DNA of 64,000 nucleotides from an uncultured Rhizobiaceae group bacterium (GTDB lineage: Bacteria; Pseudomonadota; Alphaproteobacteria; Rhizobiales; Rhizobiaceae): NCBI GenBank assembly GCA_938044775.1, contig CALIOE010000030.1, positions 1 to 64,000 on the forward strand, read 5' to 3'. The position numbers were made by a program, and so were the translations under genes. The notes below the pieces were generated by a model. That model searched no databases, was not told the origin of the DNA, and saw only the letters and a program-made list of their open reading frames with translations. Of the stretch, positions 8,655-16,674 are shown piece by piece. Every line of letters starts with the position of its first letter. Position 1 is the first letter of the stretch.

Positions 8655-9662
8655 ATGGCGGCGGTTGCCGCTGAACCAGACGCCCGTGACTGGGCAAAAA
8701 TTCTTGCGCCTTACGGAAAACCCGGAAATACCCGCGGCATTTTCGAGATTGCCGTTACCACACTCCCCTTGATCGGTCTGTGGGTACTGGCATGGCTTCT
8801 CGTGGACGCGGGATACTGGGCTGGCTTGTTGCTCACAATACCGGCGGCAGCCTTTCTGCTGAGACTGTTCCTGATACAGCACGATTGCGGTCACGGAGCC
8901 TTTTTCAGCAACCGCACCGTCAACGACTGGACCGGCCGCATCATTGGTGTGTTCACTTTCACGCCCTACTATTTCTGGAAGCACACGCACAATCTGCATC
9001 ACGCCGGCTCCGGAAATCTGTGCCGCCGCGGCTTCGGCGATATTAGCACCCTGACGGTAGAAGAATATCGCGCTGCATCTTCATGGAAACGTTTGATTTA
9101 CCGCCTCTATCGCAACCCCATCATCATGTTTGTCGTCGGACCAGGATACATCTTCCTGTTCGATCAGCGCCTGCCGCTCGGACAGATGAGGAAAAACTGG
9201 CGCTCCTGGGGCAGCACAATGGGCACCAATGTCTCTATTGCCGTCGTGTCTGCGCTGCTGATCTGGCTGGTCGGATTTCAGACTTTCCTGTTAATTCAGC
9301 TGCCGATAGTGTTGATCGCGGCATCGGTGGGAGTCTGGTTATTCTTCGTTCAGCATCAGTTTGAGGATTCAAGCTGGGACCACAACGATGACTGGAACCG
9401 CCACGAGGCTGCGCTGCATGGGAGTTCTCACTATGACCTGCCGCAGCCGCTACGCTGGCTGACGGCCAATATCGGACTGCACCATATCCATCACCTGTCC
9501 AGCCGCATCCCCTACTACCGTCTTTCGAGAGTGGTCAAAGACCATCCGTCGCTGAAGGACATCAACCGTTTGACTTTGCTACAGAGTTTCAAATGTGTGC
9601 CGCTGACCCTTTGGGACGAGTCCAGCCGTTCGATGGTCAAATTTTCCAAGGCCGGCTTTTGA
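8655..9662 (+). CDS. Membrane fatty acid desaturase
   Basis: The protein has the three histidine boxes of membrane di-iron desaturases: HDCGHG, HTHNLHH and HHIHH. The hydrophobic stretches between the boxes (GLWVLAWLLV, IFLF, SIAVVSALLIWLV) fit four transmembrane helices. It should introduce a double bond into membrane acyl chains, using a ferredoxin or similar donor. I prefer the ATG at 8655 (MAAVAAEPDARDW); an upstream in-frame ATG at 8616 adds 13 residues that look unlike the family. Neither start has a clear ribosome site. Confidence 0.92.
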   Translation: MAAVAAEPDARDWAKILAPYGKPGNTRGIFEIAVTTLPLIGLWVLAWLLVDAGYWAGLLLTIPAAAFLLRLFLIQHDCGHGAFFSNRTVNDWTGRIIGVFTFTPYYFWKHTHNLHHAGSGNLCRRGFGDISTLTVEEYRAASSWKRLIYRLYRNPIIMFVVGPGYIFLFDQRLPLGQMRKNWRSWGSTMGTNVSIAVVSALLIWLVGFQTFLLIQLPIVLIAASVGVWLFFVQHQFEDSSWDHNDDWNRHEAALHGSSHYDLPQPLRWLTANIGLHHIHHLSSRIPYYRLSRVVKDHPSLKDINRLTLLQSFKCVPLTLWDESSRSMVKFSKAGF

Positions 9663-9726
9663 AGCGATGCACCCGACGCTAGTCTGATCCGGCCAGGATA
9701 AAACCGGGAGCACCCGTGCAGCTCAG

Positions 9727-10266
9727 ATGTCTCTAAAATCCGATATTGCCGCATGGGATGCAAAGTCCAGGGATGCCATCTCGGGCGTTTATGAACGGCA
9801 TGTCACGAGATCGGATTTCGTTGGACAACTCGTCAGCTTGATGGGACGGGAGGATCTGCAAACCGGTGCCACATGGCTGCTGAAGCACCACCTTGAGACT
9901 GGCGACATCGAACTCGATGAAGAGACGGCACATGCCATCTTTACTTCAGCAACCACCCTGACACCCTGGGAGGCCAGGCTGCATGTGCTGCAATGTATGG
10001 ACTACATCACCATTCCCAAATCCGGACTTCAGGCGGCAGAGACCTTCATCCGCACCTGCCTGGAAGATGACGCGAAGTTTGTCCGGGCCTGGGCCTATAA
10101 CGGCTTTCACAGAATGGCCGAACAGCATGAGATGTTCCGGGACGAGGCAACAGAACTCCTGAACGATGCCATGCAGCGCGAACAGGCAGGCTCAATACGT
10201 GCCCGCATCAGACACGCATTGAAGCGAGGATTTCCCCAGACTGCGACACTATCTCCTCCCGCCTGA
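9727..10266 (+). CDS. Hypothetical protein, all-helical, HEAT-repeat-like
   Basis: The 179-residue soluble protein is predicted helical throughout, with paired-helix units such as FVGQLVSLMGREDLQTGATWLLKHHLE and FVRAWAYNGFHRMAEQHEMFRDEATELLNDAMQ. This pattern resembles HEAT/ARM-type repeats used for protein contacts. There is no signal peptide, no cysteine pair and no catalytic motif. It follows the desaturase by 64 bases and is convergent with the MddA-like gene. No function is assigned. Confidence 0.7.
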   Translation: MSLKSDIAAWDAKSRDAISGVYERHVTRSDFVGQLVSLMGREDLQTGATWLLKHHLETGDIELDEETAHAIFTSATTLTPWEARLHVLQCMDYITIPKSGLQAAETFIRTCLEDDAKFVRAWAYNGFHRMAEQHEMFRDEATELLNDAMQREQAGSIRARIRHALKRGFPQTATLSPPA

Positions 10267-10332
10267 AGCACCGGGCAGGTGGCTTTGCATTTTCCGGGTT
10301 AGTTTCGACGCGCATTCAATGGCCAGGGCGTC

Positions 10333-11106
10333 TCACGGGTAGCGCTGTCTGACTGCGGGCTCACTGGATGTGGCGCGCATCCTGACACGTGGCACAAAAG
10401 CCGGCACCTGTTTTCGATAGTCGCGGTAATCGTCGCCAAGATCAGCGATCAGATCCGCTTCCTCGAATGGAGTGGCCATCAGGATATATGCAAAGGTGGC
10501 GAAGGCGAATATCAGGTGGCCAAGCGTCAGATGGGGCTGCAACAGCGGCGTGATCATCCAACCCACACTGATGGGATGGCGCACAAGTGCATAGAGACAG
10601 CGCGCCGTCATTTTGGCCTCCCGGGGCGGGGATCTGCGAAAATTCTGCCAGGCCTGGGCCAGACCAAAAAAGCTGAAATGACCGAAGTGAAAGGTCGCTG
10701 CCATCATCATCGCCCAGGTCGCCAGATAGAGACCGTGAATGAGAATCACGAACCAGGATGACTGAACCTGCCAGACCGTCACTGTTACCGGTTGCCAGAG
10801 AGCAAAAACAAGAGCGGTCGCGATGGCCGTCATGCACAGATAGGTTGCCCGCTCGACGGGAGCGGGAACGATCCGGGTCCACCAGCGTTTGAAGGATGCG
10901 CGCGCGGTCAATGAATGGTGGAGACCGAACAACAGGATCAGTCCGGTGTCGATCGCGACGGCGGCCCGGATGTCGATGCGTGCCCCGTCGCTGATCCCCT
11001 TGGGAACGCCAAAATCAGCCAGAAAACCGATTATGTAGATGATGTTCCCCAGCGCCAGCAGATAGGCCATGGCGGCGAATCCAAGCATCAGGTTCGTTCG
11101 GGTCAT
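10333..11106 (-). CDS. mddA: MddA/NnrU-like membrane methyltransferase
   Basis: The 257-residue integral membrane protein has about six hydrophobic segments and resembles methanethiol S-methyltransferase (MddA): FGLHHSLTARASFKRWWTRIVP near residue 65, and the isoprenylcysteine-methyltransferase-like C-terminal core RHPISVGWM followed by EEADLIADLGDDYRDYRKQVP. MddA makes dimethyl sulfide from methanethiol using SAM. AGGAAG precedes the ATG. It is 78 bases downstream of the Tat-exported gene, with a stable hairpin between. The family call is fairly sure; the substrate is not. Confidence 0.7.
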   Translation of the reverse strand: MTRTNLMLGFAAMAYLLALGNIIYIIGFLADFGVPKGISDGARIDIRAAVAIDTGLILLFGLHHSLTARASFKRWWTRIVPAPVERATYLCMTAIATALVFALWQPVTVTVWQVQSSWFVILIHGLYLATWAMMMAATFHFGHFSFFGLAQAWQNFRRSPPREAKMTARCLYALVRHPISVGWMITPLLQPHLTLGHLIFAFATFAYILMATPFEEADLIADLGDDYRDYRKQVPAFVPRVRMRATSSEPAVRQRYP

Positions 11107-11136
11107 ATTCTTCTTCCTTGGAGGGTGCCGTGGAAC

Positions 11137-11158
11137 CGCGAGGCAGCATTGCCCCGCG
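11137..11158 (-). other. Intercistronic hairpin
   Basis: Between the Tat-exported gene and the mddA-like gene the leftward transcript can form a 9-bp stem (CGCGGGGCA paired with TGCCTCGCG, one G-U pair) with a 4-base loop. No T tract follows, so it is not a normal terminator; it may stabilise the upstream message or lower expression of the downstream gene. Confidence 0.4.
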
Positions 11159-11184
11159 ATCTTCCGTGACTTGACGATTTTCCG

Positions 11185-12582
11185 TCAGGCCCAGTTTCTC
11201 TCATGGTCGGCATGGGTTTTCAGATAGGCACCCCGGGAGAAGTGCTTGTCGTAGAATTCCGTGTCGAGCCTGTGAGCCTGCAGATAGGTCAGGTTGTAAA
11301 TAGCAGGTACTGTCGCCGGGAAACGACCGAATGTCTTGAAGATGTACTGCGCCATGACAGTGACGCAGTCGACAAACCGGTCATCGATCGGGGCGGCACT
11401 ACCGCGCACCCTTGCGTTCTCCCTGTAAGGACCTTCGGTCTTCCTGCTGAAGGGCCCGCCTGACCCGAACTTGCGCCGGACGACAGATTCCACAGCGTCA
11501 CGCATGGTGGAGTAATGCGGCGGACAGTGAGCCTCGAACACGCCCGCCAGCCCGGTCACGTGGGGCAGAGGCTGGTCGGCTATCATGTCGAACCGGAACC
11601 CAAGGCCGGGCACTTCAGGATCACCGCTGGCACCGAGCACGCTGAACGGGTTAATCCCGTCATACATCCAACCGCCGAGACCCAGGGCCTGAAGCATCAA
11701 TGCGCCGGCATAGCAGGATGTCGACAGTTCGACCGTCACTTCGGCGAGGGATGTCTGCTCCAGATAAGTCAACGGATAGGGGTTTTCCGTATCGATGATA
11801 TCCTTGAATGCCTCGAGACCGGGTACCGGCCTGTTGTTTACATCATCATAAATGCAGGCACCGCCCTGCACGAGGTAGCACATGACCAGCACCATGTGCT
11901 GCGCCAGATCAGCGACGGGAATGATGAGGGTACTGCCCGGCACGTTGGCGCACCATTCGTTGTGCATTTCCATGTGCTGGGGCTTTGCCGGAATGTTCAG
12001 CCGTCCGTTGGACAGCTTGATGATGCGGGACTTGTGGGCGCCCAGATAGGCCTGAAGGTCGGTATCGGCTGCACCACTCCGTGTTGCCGGCATGTCGCGG
12101 GTGGACAGAAAATAGGTGCCATCATCGTCGGTGTAGAAGAAGTCGGTGGTGTGAAACCCGGCTGCCGAGGGGAAAGTGCGGCCTCCTGCTGCTCCGGCAT
12201 AGTTCGGCATCCGGGGCGCATAATTACGGTTGTGGGGAATCAGGTTCGACCAGCCGGTATTACCTGAAACTGTCGTGAGCAGAAGCATCTGCTCAAGTTC
12301 GGACAAGGGCTCCGGATCGTGCTTTGATGTGTGAGCCAGTGGCCCGTCTGGTATGGACGCACCGCGGGAAAAACGCCTTGAGCGCCGGCCGTGTATCGCC
12401 TCGATCAACGGCATGTTGACCGCATCAAAGAGCCCCCTGGGCAGGTCCGGCAGGTTGTCCAACAGGATGTTGCCGTTGCTTTTCAGTGATTCTGCAGAGG
12501 CGCGCGCGCCCAGACCGTGGAGCAAGGCTCCTGCGCCAACCATGGATGCGCCGAGCAAGCGTCTTCGTGATGTCTCAAACAT
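11185..12582 (-). CDS. Tat-exported nitroreductase-like protein
   Basis: The 465-residue protein starts with a twin-arginine signal (SRRRLLGASMVGAGALL, cleavage near ARASA). The mature part begins like nitroreductases (IEAIHGRRSRRFSRG, compare the RRS-R flavin phosphate contact), and later shows ALMLQALGLGGWMYDG, close to the conserved GLG helix of that fold. It is about twice the usual nitroreductase length. Tat export suggests folding with a flavin before transport to the periplasm. Its hairpin-linked neighbour is a MddA-like methyltransferase. The reaction is unknown. Confidence 0.6.
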   Translation of the reverse strand: MFETSRRRLLGASMVGAGALLHGLGARASAESLKSNGNILLDNLPDLPRGLFDAVNMPLIEAIHGRRSRRFSRGASIPDGPLAHTSKHDPEPLSELEQMLLLTTVSGNTGWSNLIPHNRNYAPRMPNYAGAAGGRTFPSAAGFHTTDFFYTDDDGTYFLSTRDMPATRSGAADTDLQAYLGAHKSRIIKLSNGRLNIPAKPQHMEMHNEWCANVPGSTLIIPVADLAQHMVLVMCYLVQGGACIYDDVNNRPVPGLEAFKDIIDTENPYPLTYLEQTSLAEVTVELSTSCYAGALMLQALGLGGWMYDGINPFSVLGASGDPEVPGLGFRFDMIADQPLPHVTGLAGVFEAHCPPHYSTMRDAVESVVRRKFGSGGPFSRKTEGPYRENARVRGSAAPIDDRFVDCVTVMAQYIFKTFGRFPATVPAIYNLTYLQAHRLDTEFYDKHFSRGAYLKTHADHERNWA

Positions 12583-12613
12583 CGTCGTCTCCGTTCATGG
12601 ATTGTTGGAATCT

Positions 12614-12637
12614 GCAGGCGTCCGCGAAGACGCCTGC
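12614..12637 (+). terminator. Terminator-like hairpin facing against its neighbours
   Basis: GCAGGCGTC (12614-12622) and GACGCCTGC (12629-12637) form a perfect 9-bp stem with a 6-base loop, followed on the plus strand by TTTTCTTGTT. In this orientation it looks like an intrinsic terminator, yet both flanking genes are on the minus strand and no plus-strand gene ends here. On the minus strand it would be a 5' leader hairpin of the Tat-exported gene. Confidence 0.5.
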
Positions 12638-12666
12638 TTTTCTTGTTCAAACCGGTTTTCGATGCT

Positions 12667-13230
12667 CTAATTGGAGCCGCGGTTTTCCGTGATCACCAGC
12701 GCGCCAGCAAGGCGCTTGTAGGTGCTGCAGTTTGCACCGCAACCCGCCTTGATGCGGGACAGTTGATCCCGCGCCGCAGACAGGTTTCCGTTTTGCAGCA
12801 GCGCTTCGCCAAGGTAGGAGCGGGCGATCCAGTTTTGCGGATCACTTGCCAAAGCAGCCCGGTAGTGACTGAAAGCAAGTTTCATGCGCCCCTGTTTGCG
12901 GTGTGCGTAACCGATATAGGTCTGCGCCAGGGTGTTTGACTTGTCCCCAACCATGGCAAGGGTTGCGATTGCATCTTCGTGACGGCCGCGTTTGGCAAGC
13001 CAGATGCCGGCCTCCACACGCGAACCGTCGTCCAGATCTGGCGAGTTGCTGAGGACGCATTTCTTCAGGCGGCGGTCGAATATCCGGCCTTTTGAGCATT
13101 TGATTTGTCCGGCAGAACCGGAACCTCCTTTGGCAAATTGCATCCATTTCTCCGCCTGTTTCACGGACAGCGCAGATGCGGTACTGGCAAATGTCAGCGA
13201 CAGAGCTGACGCGAATAGAAGAGCTTTCAT
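12667..13230 (-). CDS. Secreted tetratricopeptide-repeat protein
   Basis: The 187-residue protein has a Sec signal peptide (MKALLFASALSLTFASTASA). A cysteine-bearing segment (IKCSKGRIFDRRLKKCV) is followed by three to four TPR-like helix pairs, for example ANTLA-type units ending YIGYAHRKQGRMKLAFSHYR and WIARSYLGEALLQNGNLSAA, and two more cysteines (GCGANC). It is probably periplasmic and scaffolding rather than enzymatic. It is 84 bases upstream of the Tat-exported gene on the same strand, separated by a hairpin. Confidence 0.75.
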   Translation of the reverse strand: MKALLFASALSLTFASTASALSVKQAEKWMQFAKGGSGSAGQIKCSKGRIFDRRLKKCVLSNSPDLDDGSRVEAGIWLAKRGRHEDAIATLAMVGDKSNTLAQTYIGYAHRKQGRMKLAFSHYRAALASDPQNWIARSYLGEALLQNGNLSAARDQLSRIKAGCGANCSTYKRLAGALVITENRGSN

Positions 13231-13265
13231 TTTGATTTCCTTCGTTGATTAGGGGCAATAATCAA

Positions 13266-13310
13266 TGCGGTCGACCGTGCAGGTGAGGGGCAAACACCAG
13301 GTCGACCGCA
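13266..13310. repeat. Perfect 11-bp inverted repeat with 23-base spacer
   Basis: TGCGGTCGACC (13266-13276) is inverted exactly as GGTCGACCGCA (13300-13310). Each arm contains the palindrome GGTCGACC. It lies in the 165-base gap between the 54-residue small gene and the secreted TPR gene, both on the minus strand. It could be a paired operator or a transcript stem upstream of the TPR gene; no T tract follows on either strand. Confidence 0.6.
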
Positions 13311-13395
13311 GCCCGCGCCGGCCTCAAAAAGACAGGCGCGGAACATTTCCCAACAAGATCTGAAGTGATGCTGACGGGAAAATCTCGACTGAGCT

Positions 13396-13560
13396 TTAGA
13401 ATGGATAGCTGGCCGGCAGGCAGGACTCTGCGGTATCGGTCGGCTTGGGCGATACATATTGTTTCGCCTTCGGGCCAAGCATTCTGCAATAGAGTTCGGG
13501 ATTCTCAGCCTTTGCAGAGGCCAGCACCTGAGCCATGAAGTGAAATTCGTCACTGCTCAT
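13396..13560 (-). CDS. Small protein coupled to the homocysteine S-methyltransferase
   Basis: A 54-codon frame starts with an ATG that overlaps the stop of the methyltransferase gene (ATGA, 13557-13560) and ends with TAA at 13396-13398. The protein begins MSSDEFHFMAQVLASAKAENPELYCRML-like with an amphipathic helix, then GPKAKQYVSPKP and two cysteines in total. The four-base overlap is the usual sign of translational coupling, which makes chance unlikely. It has no signal peptide or membrane segment. It may be a small partner subunit of the methyltransferase; the function is unknown. Confidence 0.65.
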   Translation of the reverse strand: MSSDEFHFMAQVLASAKAENPELYCRMLGPKAKQYVSPKPTDTAESCLPASYPF

Positions 13561-14492
13561 GACAATGCCTCACTGATCTGGTGAACATGACGATGATCAG
13601 TTCCGCAGCAACCACCAACCACACGCAGGTCGGGCAGCAATGCGGATAGATCGCGATACAAGCCGCCAAGTTCTCCTGGATCACCATCATCCAATTCCTC
13701 GGCTTCGTCCAACTCTGCATGACTGAGCCGGGAAGCATTGGCGCGCAGACCTTTTATTCGGTTTGCCCATTCAGCGCCCGGCGACAGGATGTGACGAAAA
13801 TGGTCCGGGTGCGCGCAATTTATCATGTAGTAGGCCGGACGGGTGAGCGCGCCGGCGTCCATTTCAGCAATGGCGTCGGCCAAACCCTGGCCGGTTGGAA
13901 GATTGCCATCTGTCTCCACTGTAAAACTGATGACACACGGGACATCGACCTCGCCGGCGGCACGCACGATTCCCATCGCTTCGGGCACATTGGTCATAGT
14001 CAGAGCCGTCACGATTTCGCAGCGCTCCTGCGCAAAGGCATCGATCTGCTGTGCATGATAATCCTGTGCCTCCGGCACCGTCATCACATCTCCTGCATCA
14101 TAACCGTCACCACGCGGGCCGATATTGCCGCTGACAAAGACCAAATCGGGCTTTGGCGATTCCCGACGTAACACATCGAGGTAGCGGACTGCTTTTCGGT
14201 TGACGTCGGCAATGCGAGATGGCGAATAGCCAAGCTTTTCACCCCAGTCCGCACTGGCCCGCCAGGTCGGTGTTTCAAGTACAAGTCCCCTGTCGGCTTT
14301 TGCAGCCATCTGCAAAAATGGCATGTAGTACTCGTCCATCATGGCACGACCGTTCTCCGAGAGCAGTAATTCGAAGGCGGCGAACTCACGAAGCTCGATA
14401 CCCTTTTGGAATATCAGCCAGGTCTCGAGACCGGCATCCGTCAGGCAGGTTTGATCAATCAGATGTGGCAAGGCATAATTTTGAAGGGGCAT
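13557..14492 (-). CDS. Homocysteine S-methyltransferase family protein
   Basis: The 311-residue protein has the Zn-dependent Hcy-binding barrel: an N-terminal TDAGLETWLIF segment, the first zinc-ligand cysteine in MINCAHPDHF, and the paired cysteines in VVGGCCGTDHRH near the C-terminus. It would move a methyl group from a methyl donor (S-methylmethionine, betaine or similar) to a thiol such as homocysteine. I set the start at the ATG preceded by AGGAGAT at 7-base spacing; the open frame extends about 85 codons upstream without support. It is divergent from the activator-hydrolase fusion and followed by a coupled 54-residue gene. Confidence 0.88.
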   Translation of the reverse strand: MPLQNYALPHLIDQTCLTDAGLETWLIFQKGIELREFAAFELLLSENGRAMMDEYYMPFLQMAAKADRGLVLETPTWRASADWGEKLGYSPSRIADVNRKAVRYLDVLRRESPKPDLVFVSGNIGPRGDGYDAGDVMTVPEAQDYHAQQIDAFAQERCEIVTALTMTNVPEAMGIVRAAGEVDVPCVISFTVETDGNLPTGQGLADAIAEMDAGALTRPAYYMINCAHPDHFRHILSPGAEWANRIKGLRANASRLSHAELDEAEELDDGDPGELGGLYRDLSALLPDLRVVGGCCGTDHRHVHQISEALS

Positions 14493-14615
14493 TGTATTAT
14501 CTCCTGGGGCATTGGAACCGGGAGCATGAAGTCGTGCCGTGGTTGCCAGCGTTGTAACGAGCGTTGTATTTTCGTGCAGCTGCGTTGAAAATGCCCCTGC
14601 AACGGACACCTGCCC

Positions 14616-16235
14616 ATGAACGGTGAGCTTCAAATCAGCCTTCTGGGCGAAATCCGAGTGACCCGTAAGGGCGCCCCGCTGACGCTTCCATCTTCCAGGA
14701 AGGCACGAGCGCTGCTGGGTTATCTGGCCGCAACGGGGCGTCCTCAAAGGCGCGAGCGGTTGTGTGAGATCTTCTGGGACCTGCCAGATGATCCGCGAAG
14801 TTCATTGCGCTGGGCATTGAGCAAACTGCGCGGCGTTCTTGAAGAGGATGGCTCCACACATTTAACGGCAGACAGGGAGCGCATTGCGCTCGACCCGAGC
14901 CAAACCGACATAGATTTTGTTCGCGTTCGCAAGCGGCTGTATGATGAGCCGCCGTTCATTCCTCCGCCGGAGCTTCGGCAAATGGCCGATACACTGGACG
15001 CCGTTTTTATGGATGGACTGGATAGCGCAGGAAAGGATGCGTTTCAGTCATGGCTTGCGGCGGAGCGGGAAGATGTGCGGCTGATGTCTGCCAACGTTCT
15101 CAGAAGACTGGCACTGCATCCGGAAGTAGAGCCGCCCGAAGCCGTTAAATGGGCCCGACTTTGGCAGGAGGCAGCCCCGCTGAACCTGGATGCGGCGCAA
15201 TCTTTGATTGCTAATCTCAGCGCGACCGGCCGCGATGAAGAATGTCGCGACTTCGCGAAGCGATTTGAAACAGCGGCAAAGGCGGCTGGTCTGGAGATCC
15301 CGGCACAGGCTCCGGAAGATCGGGATTCCGGGAAGCCTGCTTCTGTTACAACCGAGGAAAAGCAGGATCCGCCGTCCCGGCGCATGCTGCGGAAGCAGAA
15401 TATTGGCTTTTGCACAGCTCCCGATGGCGTGCGGATTGCGCATGCCAGTGTTGGATCCGGGCCCCCCTTTGTCAAAGCCGCCAACTGGCTGAATCATCTG
15501 GAGCTCGACTGGGGGAGTCCGATCTGGGGAAGAACGTTCTCTGCAGCAGCTAAGAACCACAGGTTCATTCGCTATGATGAAAGGGGCAATGGCCTTTCAG
15601 ACTGGGACGTGGATGACATTAGTTTCGAGGCCTTTGTCCGCGACCTTGAAGCTGTCGTTGATGCCCTGGAGCTCGAACGCTTTCCGTTGCTTGGAATATC
15701 GCAAGGCTGTGCGGTTTCGATCGAATATGCGGTACGCCACCCCGAAAGGGTCAGCGGCCTGGTTCTGATCTCCGGTTATGCAACCGGATGGCGGATCGGA
15801 TGCAGCGCGGAGGAACAGGAACGGCGCGAAGCTGTATTGACGCTCACGCGTCACGGCTGGGGGACAAGCAACCCGGCTTATCGGCACATATTTTCGCAAA
15901 CGTTCATGCCGGATGCGGCGCCTCACGAGCTGGAATGGTTCGACGAATTCCAGCGCCGTACAACATCACCGGAAAATGCGGTGCGCTTTCAAGAAGCGTT
16001 TGGAAAAATTGATGTCCGGGAGAGCCTTGGTAAAGTGCGGGCACCGACGATCATTTTCCATTCGCGTGAAGATCAGCGCATTTCAATGGAGCAGGGCCGC
16101 GAACTGGCAATCGGCATTCCCAATGCGCGTTTTGTTCCTTTGGAAAGCCGCAACCACATCATACTGGGACACGAGCCTGCCTGGCGGGTCTGCGGAGAAG
16201 AGGTGTCCGCTTTTCTGGCGGAGCACAATATCTGA
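14616..16235 (+). CDS. Fusion of a SARP/BTAD-type regulatory domain with an alpha/beta-hydrolase
   Basis: Residues about 1-230 look like a SARP-type activator: a winged helix (RKARALLGYLAATGRPQRRERLCEIFW, then SSLRWALSKLRG) followed by a helical BTAD/TPR-like region. Residues about 265-539 form an alpha/beta-hydrolase with nucleophile elbow LGISQGCAV, acid HSREDQRIS and histidine SRNHIIL, so the triad looks intact. A regulator that could hydrolyse or sense an ester or lactone is unusual but known from similar fusions with cyclase/hydrolase domains. It is divergent from the homocysteine methyltransferase operon (123-base gap) and may control it. Confidence 0.8.
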   Translation: MNGELQISLLGEIRVTRKGAPLTLPSSRKARALLGYLAATGRPQRRERLCEIFWDLPDDPRSSLRWALSKLRGVLEEDGSTHLTADRERIALDPSQTDIDFVRVRKRLYDEPPFIPPPELRQMADTLDAVFMDGLDSAGKDAFQSWLAAEREDVRLMSANVLRRLALHPEVEPPEAVKWARLWQEAAPLNLDAAQSLIANLSATGRDEECRDFAKRFETAAKAAGLEIPAQAPEDRDSGKPASVTTEEKQDPPSRRMLRKQNIGFCTAPDGVRIAHASVGSGPPFVKAANWLNHLELDWGSPIWGRTFSAAAKNHRFIRYDERGNGLSDWDVDDISFEAFVRDLEAVVDALELERFPLLGISQGCAVSIEYAVRHPERVSGLVLISGYATGWRIGCSAEEQERREAVLTLTRHGWGTSNPAYRHIFSQTFMPDAAPHELEWFDEFQRRTTSPENAVRFQEAFGKIDVRESLGKVRAPTIIFHSREDQRISMEQGRELAIGIPNARFVPLESRNHIILGHEPAWRVCGEEVSAFLAEHNI

Positions 16236-16263
16236 CTCCTGAATGTCGCCGAGCGGAGGACCG

Positions 16264-16674
16264 TCAGCCTGCGCGGCAAGCGCCGCATATGCCTCGCAGT
16301 TCCACTGTAGATTTCTCCAATGCAAAACCCACATCGACGGCAACCGAATTCAACGTGCCCGCTATTTCTTCCCCGGTAAGTTCAGCGACATTGTCGCATT
16401 TCTTGCAAATGGTGAACGCCACTGTGCCGTGCCCTTCACAATCTGACCGACGGCAGACGACGAATGCGTTGAGGGTTTCAAGCCGGTGCACCAGGCCCAG
16501 TTCGACGAGTCTGTCCAACGCGCGATAGACCTGCAGCGGCGCCCGAAACCCTTTGTCCCGCAAATGATCGAGAATGGTATAGGCGCTGAGCGACCCGTCA
16601 GCGGCCGAAAGCGTTTCGAGAACCAGCGCTTGATTGCGGGTCAGATTGGCATCGCCATGGCTATGCTCACTCAT
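16264..16674 (-). CDS. zur: Zinc uptake regulator Zur (Fur family)
   Basis: The 136-residue Fur-family protein has a winged helix (NQALVLETLSAADGSLSAYTILDHL, then RAPLQVYRALDRL) and the structural zinc cysteines CKKC and CGAC, plus a CEGHGTVAF regulatory site segment. Linkage to znuBC and znuA makes Zur rather than Fur. The start (MSEHSHGD) overlaps the znuB stop by eight bases, so it is the third gene of znuC-znuB-zur. With zinc bound it should repress the znu genes at the nearby box. Confidence 0.92.
   Translation of the reverse strand: MSEHSHGDANLTRNQALVLETLSAADGSLSAYTILDHLRDKGFRAPLQVYRALDRLVELGLVHRLETLNAFVVCRRSDCEGHGTVAFTICKKCDNVAELTGEEIAGTLNSVAVDVGFALEKSTVELRGICGACRAG

Noticed and set aside
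8401-8697. 98-codon minus-strand frame between arsR and the desaturase
   Set aside because: Its only usable ATG lies inside the divergent desaturase gene, no ribosome site is visible, and it has no recognisable domain; left as part of the intergenic note.
11172-11187. TGACG...CGTCA short stem at the end of the Tat-exported gene
   Set aside because: Only five base pairs, overlaps the stop codon, and has no T tract.
13227-13553. 108-codon minus-strand frame over the small gene
   Set aside because: It is out of frame with the ATGA-coupled 54-codon gene, lacks a ribosome site and is rich in Arg/Pro/Ser as expected for a shadow frame.
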